From: Phorcus lineatus
Taxonomy: Eukaryota; Mollusca; Gastropoda; Trochida; Trochidae
Reading direction: 5' to 3'
NCBI GenBank assembly: GCA_921293015.1
Contig: OV121086.1
Span: forward strand, 33,665,194 to 33,729,193
Length of the DNA stretch: 64,000 bases
The position numbers were made by a program, and so were the translations under genes. Under the pieces are notes generated by a model that was not told where the DNA came from, searched no databases, and was given only the letters and a program-made list of their open reading frames with translations. Position 1 is the stretch's first letter. Each line of letters begins with the position of its first letter. Below are positions 28,401 through 32,879 of the stretch, in pieces.

Positions 28401-29772
28401 TCATTGAGAAACCCTTATGGAAAACTAGAATTTATTCAACTGTGCAGTCTACTTGGTGAAACATGGCAATACAATATGATAACTTAATCATGGCCTTGGC
28501 CTGTGTTACAATATATAGTATGAGTATATATATCTTTACGTGAATAAAATTTAATATATTACAGACATCTTAATTTCAAAGGTTTTTTTGGCATGTATTG
28601 TGGTTTCACTGGGTTGCATTCTAAAGATGTTTTGTTTATTTTTCAATATCAAAATGTGAAAGTTTAAATGGTTTAAAGATACTTACATCTTTTTCATCTA
28701 CCTGAGAAGGTAGACCTCTTAGTAGAATTGTGTTGGTTGGGGTGTCTGTCATCCATTTCTCGCCCCCTCTGTCCTCTCTGGCTTCTCTTCCATCCCGTTC
28801 CCGGTCCCGATAACTCTGGCTGTCTTCTGTTCCCTGTATGATACATAATATTCATGTGTAATTGTTGCATGAATGGGTCTGAACCCAATGTATTAGTACA
28901 ATGGAAATCAGCAGCTATCACAAGTTCATTGAATTTGAAATGCTTCAAGTCATTCATAAAAAGTAACATTATGCATTTATGGAGATTCTCCATAATTTTT
29001 GGGGAATGAAAAAGGTGGTTGCCATAGTCAGAATTTTTCTAATTAAATTGCCATTCATCTCTTACATCACCGCCGTAATCGTCATATCTTCCTGATGGAC
29101 TTCTGTCACGGTCTCTCCTCTCCCTCCTCTCTCGACTTCTCTCATGATCTCTATCTCTCGGTCTATGTCTGTCACGTCTATCGCGATCGCGTCTTGATCT
29201 GCTTAAAATAACATTTAGATTTCTTTTACATTTCAGAAAAATTTCAAATAAATTTACATTATTTAGTTTAAGATAAGCTTACCAACGCTAGATTACCTCT
29301 TAATCCCATTTTTGTATCCAAATCCTTTCTTTGTATGCACATTCAATGGACATAGTGAGTAACAATCATTATCAGTAAACGATTGGATTTAATTTTTGTA
29401 TCGGAACAAGTAAGATCATGCACACCTGTCTCTGTCCCTCTCCCGGTCACGATCTCGACTGCTGTTGGAGGCACTGTCATCATACCCATCACTGAAACGG
29501 TCATACTCTCTGCTCCCCTCTCGTTGATATGACGGGTTCCCACCTCCTCGATCACCCATTCCTCTGCTGTCATAACCATAATCATTTCCTCTACCTCCAC
29601 CTGGTCCTCGGTTATACTCTACATCACGTCTGTCTCTTCCATACTCCATCCCAGTTCCTGGTGCATGTGGTTCACCGTTATTACCAAAACTCCCATTTCC
29701 AGCCATTTCAGCATCATAATGTCTCGCATCATAGCCATAGTTTTGTTGAAAGTTGTCGTAAGGAACATCCAT
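1..29772 (-). CDS. RBM5: RBM5/RBM10-type RNA-binding splicing regulator, multi-exon, 3' end cut by window
   Basis: Coding exons, 5' to 3' on the minus strand: 29772-29426, 29201-29066, 28833-28687, 28223-28157, 27579-27506, 26765-26658, 26114-26054, 25941-25882, 25523-25259, 24988-24958, 24189-23967, 23661-23582, 22812-22731, 21794-21703, 4621-4454, 4131-3985, 3558-3517, 3092-2856, 2334-2281, 1932-1844, 1404-1271, 110-1. All joins are GT/AG and keep one frame, giving 918 codons before the window ends; human RBM5 and RBM10 are about 815 and 930 aa. Domain order (RS-rich, RRM1, RanBP2 finger, RRM2, OCRE, C2H2, G-patch) is diagnostic of this family, which acts in early spliceosomes and alternative splicing in the nucleus. 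The end [14 protein letters not shown] and RRM1 start ILLRGLP look closer to RBM5 than RBM10, but invertebrates usually carry one ancestral copy. ATG at 29772 lies 11 nt inside its exon. Confidence 0.93.
1844..3558 (-). CDS. RBM5: RBM5/10 C2H2 finger and Arg/Pro-rich exons
   Basis: Exons 3558-3517 (KTGEDKK then poly-Pro), 3092-2856, 2334-2281 and 1932-1844. The second encodes [17 protein letters not shown] and then [10 protein letters not shown]...[11 protein letters not shown], the C-terminal C2H2 finger of RBM5/10. The third ([18 protein letters not shown]) is shorter than the vertebrate helix here. The fourth encodes [20 protein letters not shown], a strongly conserved motif, and ends at GT|GTGAGT in phase 2. 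Confidence 0.9.
3985..4621 (-). CDS. RBM5: RBM5/10 OCRE second half and Lys-rich exons
   Basis: Exon 4621-4454 (56 codons) starts [20 protein letters not shown], completing OCRE after the 17-kb intron, and ends [13 protein letters not shown], the family's Lys-rich nuclear-localisation-like segment. Exon 4131-3985 (49 codons) encodes [13 protein letters not shown] and [16 protein letters not shown], nearly identical to vertebrate RBM5/10. Both ends are phase 0. This is the canonical continuation and confirms that exons in between are alternative or belong to a nested gene. Confidence 0.93.
4691..4960. mobile_element. MITE with CATCCTGCTACATCAGC inverted ends (copy 1)
   Basis: The 270-bp unit starts CATCCTGCTACATCAGCG and ends with its exact reverse complement; the perfect match covers 28 bp, with a further internal inverted pair (ATATCCTTTGGCC / GGCCGAAGGATAT). 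TGAGTGC flanks both sides. A second copy is at 42616-42890. Non-coding, inside the long RBM5/10 intron. The superfamily is uncertain; a 7-9 bp target duplication suggests hAT- or Mutator-like. Confidence 0.82.
5840..6590 (+). repeat. Non-autonomous repeat with four tandem units of about 150 bp
   Basis: Units begin near 5975, 6127, 6274 and 6419, each with ccatttggggtcaaggggtc-like text, then tacaatttagaatccc, ccaaggagtctacacacacc and agaccttttggaac. The array ends in an acggatggacggacgccaga tail, a type of 3' end I recall from molluscan dispersed repeats. Short open frames here come from the repeat and are not genes. A diverged relative is at 63440-63820. Confidence 0.75.
6660..9260. other. 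AT-rich intronic sequence without recognisable gene
   Basis: This part of the long RBM5/10 intron lies between the tandem repeat and the 3' end of the giant-exon transcript. I see only A/T-rich sequence, short homopolymers and one small insertion (8336-8391). Confidence 0.6.
8336..8391 (+). mobile_element. Very short insertion (56 bp) with 12-bp target duplication
   Basis: gtgagtgagttgttgtttaa...gccgcttcggcaatattt is flanked by identical TGTCTAACCATA at 8324-8335 and 8392-8403. The core resembles a repeat I associate with gastropod genomes. It is probably a truncated SINE-like copy. Related fragments occur at about 25740-25775 and, reversed, 36313-36345. Confidence 0.7.
9274..9283 (-). terminator. 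Overlapping AATAAA poly(A) signals for the giant-exon transcript
   Basis: On the minus strand two AATAAA hexamers overlap (9274-9279 and 9278-9283), about 1.24 kb past the TAA at 10520. They would give the zinc-finger isoform its own 3' end inside the RBM5/10 intron. Inferred from motif and position only. Confidence 0.4.
9461..9738. repeat. 146-bp tandem duplication in the putative 3' UTR
   Basis: The segment 9461-9592 is repeated at 9607-9738 with few differences (for example both contain cattcaaaacatcatcctc and cataaacatttgtgtcc). It lies downstream of the giant exon's stop and upstream of the candidate poly(A) signals. No coding potential is seen. Confidence 0.8.
10240..10650 (-). repeat. 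Degenerate tandem triplication of the giant exon's 3' coding end (about 134 bp unit)
   Basis: The last coding segment (around 10565, encoding KLEEAQRA) has two decayed copies downstream in the 3' UTR. cctccagttt occurs at 10565 and 10431, and ccactttgacaatg at about 10301, a spacing near 134 bp. Each copy also retains the ttgatgtgg/acatcaa stretch. The downstream copies carry stops and indels, so they are relics outside the reading frame. Confidence 0.7.
10520..19414 (-). CDS. Giant terminal exon encoding nine NPxYxDPG zinc-finger modules and a repeat-rich basic tail
   Basis: Acceptor atctatttccag precedes 19414 in phase 0. The frame stays open for 2,964 codons to TAA at 10520. Order: Lys-rich start with poly-Lys; nine double-finger modules (C-x4-C-x12-H-x4-H-x6-C-x2-C-x11-H-x4-H in the typical copy, then [13 protein letters not shown]) separated by Ser/Thr/Glu spacers; a twice-repeated [15 protein letters not shown] motif between modules 8 and 9; ESTGTK-type repeats; an Arg/Ser/Lys-rich tail (RDRSREERK); and an acidic-amphipathic end ([20 protein letters not shown]). 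All finger cysteines and histidines I checked are intact. A nuclear nucleic-acid binding role is likely but unproven. I recognise no named family. Confidence 0.85.
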   Translation of the reverse strand, partial: VAEPPKQIEKVEVAENTAVKQKGKSIASLSKTNLSLHQKKKIRKAEQSALASSNETQEPKREPLWIFGTSKKKKKKKKNTETLEPKSLPEPKKKLPQLPQVKISLSSLQERKKVEIIQQKKMAAELRAELIAQESSVPVPELYDPTPTKAKKELTRPLLKLKLKVSATTIKEKKILKINCPVPNCSDAYEAKYSEKLKHYYMVHVQNHFQCPDCKSNFGYPDFNVHMKTEHDYTDEKLGALENVAVTNENFIDPGSHVSYFFEPEAVEEDSETPTGDGESNKEETVDDKTSNSNVSGTEEVRSISDNQDVVEKSNVSQNSTISIAEPSADEKGDQCVDVALSSADYAGGRGSAGMERIIRSREGVALKDEVNSARKGRIMFSTSISKESAKAESEQSCLTKGKSVKSKAIDERYRYYPFRCPVPQCHIILNSGADRNDHFEKFHNKYYYRCSFCGLLFQKNLFRPHLKKDHKLNFHIVNIQLQGYKTPNPFYIDPGCFLEFFVTGVIGGVRPKQISSNSEGTSSLKGEFIKSSTASTSNVEAKSDTEKIEIDSTNCPDTQTEDNPSSSDDKSKHIASEDSKTSYCKRVASVSEPSLLLTQTSESSDPLGVNEHTSQNETTKDLNEKDSIYPMKCPVPQCSVNLGSRMQRVDHFEISHYKFLFQCHLCHKTFQRRLFRPHLKHDHFLNVGKEAARVVRISNPHYVDPGCFEDFFEKGILKEVDKQKYLASCGSADSKNTASTSSVQGKSNLEKTDVVEQKDNDSITCCDTLTKKKSLSEDESSSKESSIEVDKPCCGEDSASVSLPSLLSPQTSVISEPSGVKEKSSQKETQEQPVDPNGEDVALSSADYAGGGSSVGKDRIMSSTSISKDIAKTKTKLASLTKGKSVKTEAIGERYRYYPFKCPVSQCHIILNSGADRVDHFEKFHNKYYYKCGFCGLFFQKNLYRPHLKKDHMVNLRLANIQLLEYKTPNPFYIDPGCFQDFFVKGVIGGVRPKQISSNSEGTTSGKGEEMKSSTASTSSVEAKSDTEKIDINSTDCSDRQTEDNPSLSVDKSKHTAIEDGTTSSCKGVASVNQPCFPSTQRCESSDPSGVNEDTPQNESVKCLNEKDSIYPLKCPVPCCLINLRSDKQRVDHYEISHFEYLFQCHVCHKNFQRRLLRAHLKKEHHLNFSGEALEEVQIPNPHYVDPGLFEDFLEKRILKEVDKQKYLASCGSADSKSTASTSSVTSKSDPEKTDAVEKKDKDSTTGSESSIKENIIEVYSPNSGEETASVDQKSNIYPIKCPVPRCLINLRSDKQRIDHFEISHYKFLSQCHLCHKNFQRKLFRPHLKNDHNLDPTQEVVRENQIPNPHYVDPGLFQDFLEKNILKAVDKQKYLASCESNKIKIYPMKCPVPRCLINLRSDKQRVDHFEISHFKHLYQCHFCHKNFQRKLFRPHLKNDHNLDPNSVSENEVKIPNPHYVDPGLFEKFLEKGILKDIDKQMYLASCNSAGSDTTTSASSVQNKFDKTHSSEKKDNDSTTGSESQTVEKILPGVERSMKDTAMEGSRGRCSEDDMSVIKSNIYPIKCPVPQCFINLRSDEQRVNHYEISHFKFLFLCHLCHKSFQRRLFRPHLENDHKLDTKSMSENEVKIPNPHYVDPGLFEEFLEKGILKDVDKQMYLASCGSAESNTAASASSVHDKSDEEKTDSLEKKEVNDITCFDLQAEEKTLPEEIFIEKSTTMDALLLEGNAKSPTVADEDKPVEENLTGPKNHNTKPNGMEEPSSEPNVVTVEDSPPAIEEVENANERTSTEFVSMCTQNKPERETGEDNFAAETLASVGSETKLMAEKDNSITSESKTKAGIEVSTEDTSLEVPAPLSDEVKRIAVSEQNTLTGVTSKVGSTVTIQTAADAPPRLQSFMSTAENRNTDGPHLAASKTVASNKSATIPSPIATICKGKSHAQVDLKKYAITSVTEGSKNKNSKPPGSIDCLKSIATVHSVRPNLLTIKTVDDYTPAAKMSFSSPTIMAGKTARNIASVGNESTKNVQTSATPENAEGMLDRNSEKSFTKQTISDVATTTSVEKNEKSVSEEGVSPTKNTDTESAGKRVGGKGSLSGVTTKEEKNSVTSIEVEEHSITEDVKIMEKGLKKVSPKSITTAHSVRPNLLAIKTVEDFGMTASSSVPSATNTTKRKAESTASFPKRSSVKDSVKGQNTNEKMKPPVNGQNQFIYPLKCPVPECQFEIKSCTERADHFEKIHYKYYFGCKICGGIFQKKLFRPHQKKDHFLNKIGTLDEAKIPNPYYVNPGTFLHFFTMGDMKGVDYKSRQHNPPVIKSMSNEEATSSSQKTVSGQGRKQNAKALTKDTSKDELKRSTKETKYIKAESRGSRPESRRRKLQSREKQSDTTGSKSELKQRKPESLITEHKSTRSKHETTRKKPESRRKKPNSTETKQDSFGRKPKSNESRTDTTKNKHESTGTKSESTGIKPESTGTKPESTGTKLKSSKPETTGTKPESTGTKLKSSKPESTGTKLKSSKPESTGTKLKSSKPESTGTKLKSSKPESTGSKPESTGTQLKSSKPESTGTQLKSSKPELTGSKTESTGSRPESSGTQLKSSKPESTGIKPESTRTKHESTGTKHESTRTKHESTGTKPESTGSKPESTGNKLKSSKPESTGSKPESTGSKHKSTGTKPESKKNTTDSKGSILEEGASKPETTRSTDVTKGSKSELKGNKRDSREGKHDSKTNADNSKKRTVHSSNRSKSRSMHRDKPVSDNRKRKIEKEPIEKSKHSKRDNSRERNDSKRERTKHSTESRTSSRRDRHELSKSQKDKPATLDDRKRKTDKSYESAKRLRRDRSREERKGSKHDLKPKTGLIENRHDNKTSKTESKGSRRELIQAKTDGERRNSKDEKSEEKSNTESTNEESKKLTWIEPKVIYASEPCREMPTVSTTEVDLMWFLTWTDEYIVKLEEAQRAAERQLMDMNP
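11390..12300 (-). repeat. ESTGTK / KLKSSKP coding minisatellite in the giant exon
   Basis: The region encodes many 6-8 residue units KPESTGT and KHESTGT, plus a higher-order 12-residue (36-bp) unit [12 protein letters not shown] repeated about ten times. On the plus strand it appears as repeats of ttgattcaggtttg. The product is hydrophilic, Ser/Thr/Lys/Pro/Glu-rich and surely disordered. Repeat number probably varies among individuals. The opposite strand is also open for 430 codons; I judge that a by-product of the repeat. Confidence 0.85.
12490..18905 (-). repeat. Nine tandem zinc-finger modules within the giant exon
   Basis: Approximate module spans: 18905-18630, 18180-17890, 17535-17215, 16735-16440, 16090-15775, 15585-15280, 15262-14950, 14737-14420, 12795-12490. 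Modules 2 and 4 share [20 protein letters not shown]; modules 3 and 5-8 share IYPxKCPVPxC and VDKQxYLASC. Spacers after modules 2 and 4 are also near-copies ([19 protein letters not shown]), so the pair 2-3 was duplicated as a block to give 4-5, and 6-8 arose by single-module steps. Modules 1 and 9 are the most diverged. Confidence 0.88.
19645..20457. mobile_element. 813-bp terminal-inverted-repeat element between Z1 and the giant exon
   Basis: Inverted arms of about 205 bp (19645-19855 and 20249-20457) are almost identical, ending CAGGCCCCCCTGAGTAATTG and its complement. The 5-bp duplication AAGAT flanks it (19640-19644, 20458-20462). The interior contains an ATG followed by nine codons and then TTTCG|GTGAGT on the plus strand (around 19916-19950), which looks like a first exon. 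No transposase is seen. Arm identity suggests recent activity. Confidence 0.85.
20552..20857 (-). CDS. Intronic zinc-finger exon Z1 (double finger plus NPNYINPG motif)
   Basis: Acceptor ttttcttttcag lies before 20857 and the donor CAG|GTTTGC after 20552. The exon is 306 nt, exactly 102 codons, phase 0 at both ends. It encodes CPVKDC...HWLNVH, then CPLPSC...HLNKCH, then NPNYINPG. The first finger has the HWxxxH signature of genes A and B. No in-frame Met occurs before residue 70, so it cannot start translation for its fingers. It must be spliced from an upstream coding exon; the nearest compatible donor is the RBM5/10 OCRE exon. Alternatively a short unseen first exon lies within 20858-21702. 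Confidence 0.75.
21703..21794 (-). CDS. RBM5: RBM5/10 OCRE domain, first half exon (phase-0 donor)
   Basis: The exon encodes [20 protein letters not shown] and LYYDANSQ, the first octamers of OCRE, an aromatic fold that in RBM5 binds proline-rich tails of SmN/B/B'. It ends exactly at CAG|GTAAGT in phase 0. The other half of the domain is 17 kb away at 4621. The next same-strand acceptor downstream is that of the zinc-finger exon at 20857, also phase 0, which makes this donor the likely branch point for two isoforms. Confidence 0.93.
22731..24988 (-). CDS. RBM5: RBM5/10 linker exons: Gln/Tyr-rich octamer-like and Ala-rich segments
   Basis: Four exons (24988-24958, 24189-23967, 23661-23582, 22812-22731) encode the segment between RRM2 and OCRE. 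The second holds imperfect octamers such as [17 protein letters not shown] and [10 protein letters not shown], related to OCRE repeats. The third is Ala-rich ([18 protein letters not shown]), like the STAIAAAQ stretch of vertebrate RBM5/10. The last is a Pro/Thr spacer. Phases 0, 1, 0 and 1 are consistent. Confidence 0.85.
24220..24362. mobile_element. Foldback/MITE-like inverted repeat in RBM5/10 intron
   Basis: GACATACTATGTTTACGACA near 24240 is mirrored by its complement near 24330, both followed inward by an AATATTAGTAT-type stretch, with a ccgagcgagggcgaggg loop. It lies in the intron between exons 24988-24958 and 24189-23967. Downstream (to about 24540) the gacgtcac-containing sequence may be part of the same repeat. 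Confidence 0.6.
25259..25523 (-). CDS. RBM5: RBM5/10 RRM2 exon
   Basis: A single 265-nt exon encodes nearly all of RRM2: [20 protein letters not shown] as strand 1 and helix 1, VRIIRDPVT as strand 2, RNP1-like SRGYGFCEM, and a final [11 protein letters not shown]. The donor is read as GTGAGT at 25258, leaving phase 2; a weaker GT two bases earlier would break the frame. RNP1 has Cys in place of the usual third aromatic (FCEM), a mild deviation. Confidence 0.9.
26054..26114 (-). CDS. RBM5: RBM5/10 RanBP2-type zinc finger exon
   Basis: Together with the preceding exon this reads [20 protein letters not shown], a four-cysteine RanBP2-type finger with W, N and F at the usual RNA-contact positions. 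In RBM5 this finger binds GG-containing single-stranded RNA next to RRM1. The exon ends in phase 1. A 60-nt exon (25941-25882) then encodes an acidic linker. Confidence 0.9.
26658..28833 (-). CDS. RBM5: RBM5/10 RRM1 exons and start of the RanBP2 finger
   Basis: RRM1 is spread over four exons. 28833-28687 gives the RNP2-like strand [12 protein letters not shown]. 28223-28157 gives [14 protein letters not shown]. 27579-27506 gives RNP1 [11 protein letters not shown] and DAQRWMDQ. 26765-26658 gives the final strand (VTMHYSTPR) and then begins the zinc finger (DWTCSK). The RNP1 aromatic residues are intact, so RNA binding is expected. Several exon lengths are not multiples of three but phases agree throughout. 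Confidence 0.92.
29066..29772 (-). CDS. RBM5: RBM5/10 N-terminal exons: Tyr/Gly-rich then RS/RD/RE-rich segment
   Basis: The first coding exon (29772-29426, ends in phase 2) encodes a Tyr, Asn and Gly-rich start ([20 protein letters not shown]) followed by Arg/Asp and Arg/Gly runs. The second (29201-29066) encodes alternating RDRD, RSRE and RRER. This matches the disordered RS-like N-terminus of RBM5 and RBM10, used for spliceosome contacts and nuclear localisation. The exact N-terminus is not conserved with vertebrates; the start rests on the first ATG after the acceptor. Confidence 0.85.
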
Positions 29773-29955
29773 TATGACTTTCCCTATGTGAAAAAATAAA
29801 CACCTAGTAAGAAATGCTACTGAAATAATAAAAATTCAGAGTGTTAAAAAAGTTATTAAGATGTGAACTTGAATTTCTTTTTTTTTGACACGTAAGTGGT
29901 ATGAATTCCTAATTTGAATGTTTTTATTCCTAAGAGGCTTAGACATGTTTATGAC

Positions 29956-30673
29956 GGGATGCGGTGATTTCGTAGACAAAACCATTTCGAAGACACGTAA
30001 TCAGGTGAACTCGTAGACAAATCGAGCAGTGAATTCGTAGACAGGTTTTAAAATAGGATTAGAAGTAATAATACCAAACTTTTATTTATCAAACTCAAGG
30101 ATTCAAACACTATTAGGTTCGATTGAAGAAATAAAGTGAATACAATTTTGTTGTGTTTTGAAACTTATTTAAGTAATCCAATATTTATGTGTTGTTTTCA
30201 ATTATCAACAACTACACAATCAACACCAGCTGATTTTCAAAAAACAACAAATGCATGTGTCAAAGTGGAATGTGTGCATTTCCCTTTGTCCATTTAAATC
30301 GCTTTTCACTAATTGAAGTATTGTAGCTCTAATTAAGAAGGTAACATACACATAATTCCACTTTTAATTTGGAGGTTGGTCATTTAAGGAGACGTTACAA
30401 GTCATACTTACCGATGTCACTTTATGAGTATGTTTATAACAGCACATATATCGGAGCCCAATATGTCTATGTGGATTGCCTTGTTATATATTATAATGAC
30501 CTGTATACATGTCTCCCGTGCTTGCGGATATGAACTACTATAAAAGATGAAAATGATTACAAATAATAGTCAATAGTGACTTAAAAATACAAATTTAATA
30601 CTGTCTACGAAATCACTGTCTACGAAATTCCCGTGTCTACGAAATGGTTTTGTCTACGAAATCACTGCAAGCC
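29956..30673. mobile_element. 718-bp TIR element with TTCGTAGACA motifs in the first RBM5/10 intron
   Basis: The ends GGGATGCGGTGATTTCGTAG and GGCTTGCAGTGATTTCGTAG are inverted relative to each other and continue for about 50 bp. TTTATGAC flanks both sides (29948-29955, 30674-30681), an 8-bp target duplication typical of hAT elements. The word TTCGTAGACA or its complement recurs near both ends, as subterminal transposase sites often do. No transposase frame is present. Confidence 0.78.
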
Positions 30674-30952
30674 TTTATGACATTTTATTTGGTATCAGTA
30701 TCGAAACTTGTAAACATACAAGATATGATATAAATTTAAAACATCTAACATATTCATTGAAAAATGTCAAACAAATTGAATATAGAATCTAATACGTTAA
30801 ATGAAAATCTAGCCAAAAATCTGTGAGCAACCAGAATCATACGTCACATTTGCATTTACAGACTTCACGCAGACTGACAATCTCTAAACCCACGTTATAC
30901 CAAATTCAAGATTCATTAAAATTAATTATGTCTTTCCAATATAATTACTCAC

Positions 30953-31070
30953 GTTTTTAAAGTGAAAAGTGATGCATTTATTGACTTTATCGAAGGAACC
31001 CCTTCCTTTGGATAGATCAGCAACAAAATGGCGCATGATAAGACTCCAACAAATGCATTCTGGGAGTTGC
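30953..31070 (-). other. Candidate non-coding first exon of the RBM5/10 gene
   Basis: The first coding exon begins at a clear acceptor (29783, ttttttcacatag), so at least one 5' non-coding exon must lie upstream. A good donor, AAAAAC|GTGAGT, ends at 30953. Upstream of it are promoter-like motifs near 31.03-31.07 kb. The exon start is a guess; no transcript evidence is available. Confidence 0.35.
31025..31068. promoter_or_regulatory. RBM5/10 promoter motifs: YY1-like and ZNF143/Staf-like sites
   Basis: AAAATGGCGC at 31025-31034 (plus) matches the YY1 core. At 31055-31068 the minus strand reads AACTCCCAGAATGC, a close match to the ZNF143/Staf consensus common at metazoan housekeeping promoters. 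Both lie just upstream of the donor of the likely first RBM5/10 exon. Function is inferred from motif identity only. Confidence 0.4.
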
Positions 31071-31326
31071 TGTCATGTAAATTTCGGAATTATTTCTGAT
31101 TTACACAAGCGAAACATGAAGATATTAACAACAAAATAACAACGAGAAACACTTATTTTAACTTACTTGATTTCATAACAAGAGATATTGATTCATCAAC
31201 ATTTTACCAGTCATATATAATACAAGATAACAAGCGATTTCAAACACTCCATTGAAAATGATGTTATTTCGCCAAATTCGATTTCGTCAGTTTTGGTCAC
31301 GGGCCAGCTTGCAAGAGGGTAAGGCT

Positions 31327-31335
31327 ACCGGAAGT
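31327..31335 (+). promoter_or_regulatory. ETS/GABP-type site in the divergent intergenic region
   Basis: ACCGGAAGT is a full ETS-family core, about 260 bp from the ZNF143-like site. It lies between the minus-strand RBM5/10 gene and plus-strand gene A, so it could serve either. The adjoining GAGG|GTAAGG at about 31.32 kb could be a first-exon donor for gene A. Confidence 0.3.
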
Positions 31336-31507
31336 ATTGTTGTTGTCTCTGGAGCATTGGAGGACGTTTATCTTGAGTAAAACACGAACGAACGTTCGAA
31401 CTTGGATAAATTATATGAAAAATAAATGAAACCAACGTGAAAAAACATTGAGGTACGTATCATGAATCATGAATGATAAGCTCATTTGGAATATCTGCTG
31501 CAATTAA

Positions 31508-31960
31508 AGAGCCACTCCGTGAGTTGTTGGAGTGGTATATGCCAAACTTAATCGATGGTGTAATTTGATCGCGAAGTATCGACTGTTACCAAAAAGAAAC
31601 ATTTTAACGCTTATTGGTTTTTTTACAGTGACAATGTGAAGGTAGAACGTCGCAATTATGATCGAAAACCGGACAGTGGCGCGCGTCAAATAGTCAAACG
31701 TAATTTTGGAGACTTATCTAATTTTAAAACAGCCAGGAGGGCAGTTAGGAGTTGATAGTGTTGTTTAGGTTATGTAACTAGTATCCATGTATATTGGACG
31801 TTATATCTACACCTCTGTGCATTTAAAAGGATGTTTTTATATTTTCATGAAAAACAAGTATTTGCCATATACATGTCTTTTGGACATGAAAAGTTAAGAT
31901 GTTTTGATTTTATATCACCAAATATGACAGTAAGATTCTTATTTAAACCAGGGAAAATTT
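31508..31960 (+). mobile_element. TTAA-flanked MITE, 3'-truncated copy
   Basis: It starts TTAA|AGAGCCACTCCGTGAGTTG and is collinear with the complete copy at 49949-50420 up to about 31960, where the inverted right end is missing. It sits between the RBM5/10 and gene A promoters. Confidence 0.75.
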
Positions 31961-32124
31961 AGCAATGAACATTGTTTTCTAAGTCATGTGTTTTCTGTCA
32001 GTTTTTTACTCTTTTCTGAACAAGTCTAGCAAGAAATTACGTTAACAACAAGGTTAAAAAGGACAGTCAAATCGTGGTATTCTTTGTTGAAACGAAATTT
32101 AAGAGCACATTTAAGTTTACATCG

Positions 32125-32520
32125 AAAGCACGGGCGACATCGATACAGGTCATATACAATATATTACAAGGTAATCCACATAGACGTATCAAGCTCCGAT
32201 ATATGTGCTGTTATAAACATACTCATAAAGTGACATCGGTAAGTATCACTTGTAACGTATTCATAAATTACCAAGCTCCAATCTTAAAGTGGAATTACGT
32301 GTATGTCACCTTCTTAATTATAGAGCTACATTACTTCAATTAGTGAAAAGCGAGTTTTATTGCGTCATCGTAAGACGGAAGTGCTCTGATCGAGGTAAAA
32401 AGCCTCGTTCCAGATGCGAATTCCCTTCACATTTGCCAGTTGTCAAAAAACAACAAATGCACATGTCAAAGTGGAACATGTGCATTTCCCTTCACATTGC
32501 CCATTTTAAAAAAACACCAA
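32125..32520. mobile_element. Inverted partial copy of the interior of the 30-kb TIR element
   Basis: The stretch around 32190-32350 (ctccgatatatgtgctgtta, ataaagtgacatcggtaagt, cttcaattagtgaaaagcg) is the reverse complement of 30315-30460. The adjacent palindromic stretch AAATGCACATG...CATGTGCATTT (32454-32486) matches 30249-30281. No GTAGAC-type ends were found, so this is a fragment. It lies directly upstream of gene A. Confidence 0.65.
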
Positions 32521-32879
32521 ATGTTGGCAGGTCATGAATTGACTAACATATATCTATCACAACAAAAAGTGCAAAATGTTTGTATTGTTTTTCTTTATCA
32601 CCAATCAAGCATCGAACGACATTGATATTTTCAGTTAAGTTCCCAAATTGCCTTACACTATCATGAACATATTTTGACAGCACCCTATTTTTATTTGTTA
32701 ATTATAAACCATTTCCAATTTTTCGACTTTGGTTAAGTTATGTTAAGTTATGTTTTAAATTTCAGGAGTGTGCAGAATAAAATTAGATATTGACAGAGAA
32801 GATGTTATTGATTTGGACGAAGAGGTTTTATTTGTAATCTTCTGATACAAATGTATCTCCATTAAATTTTCTGTTTCAG

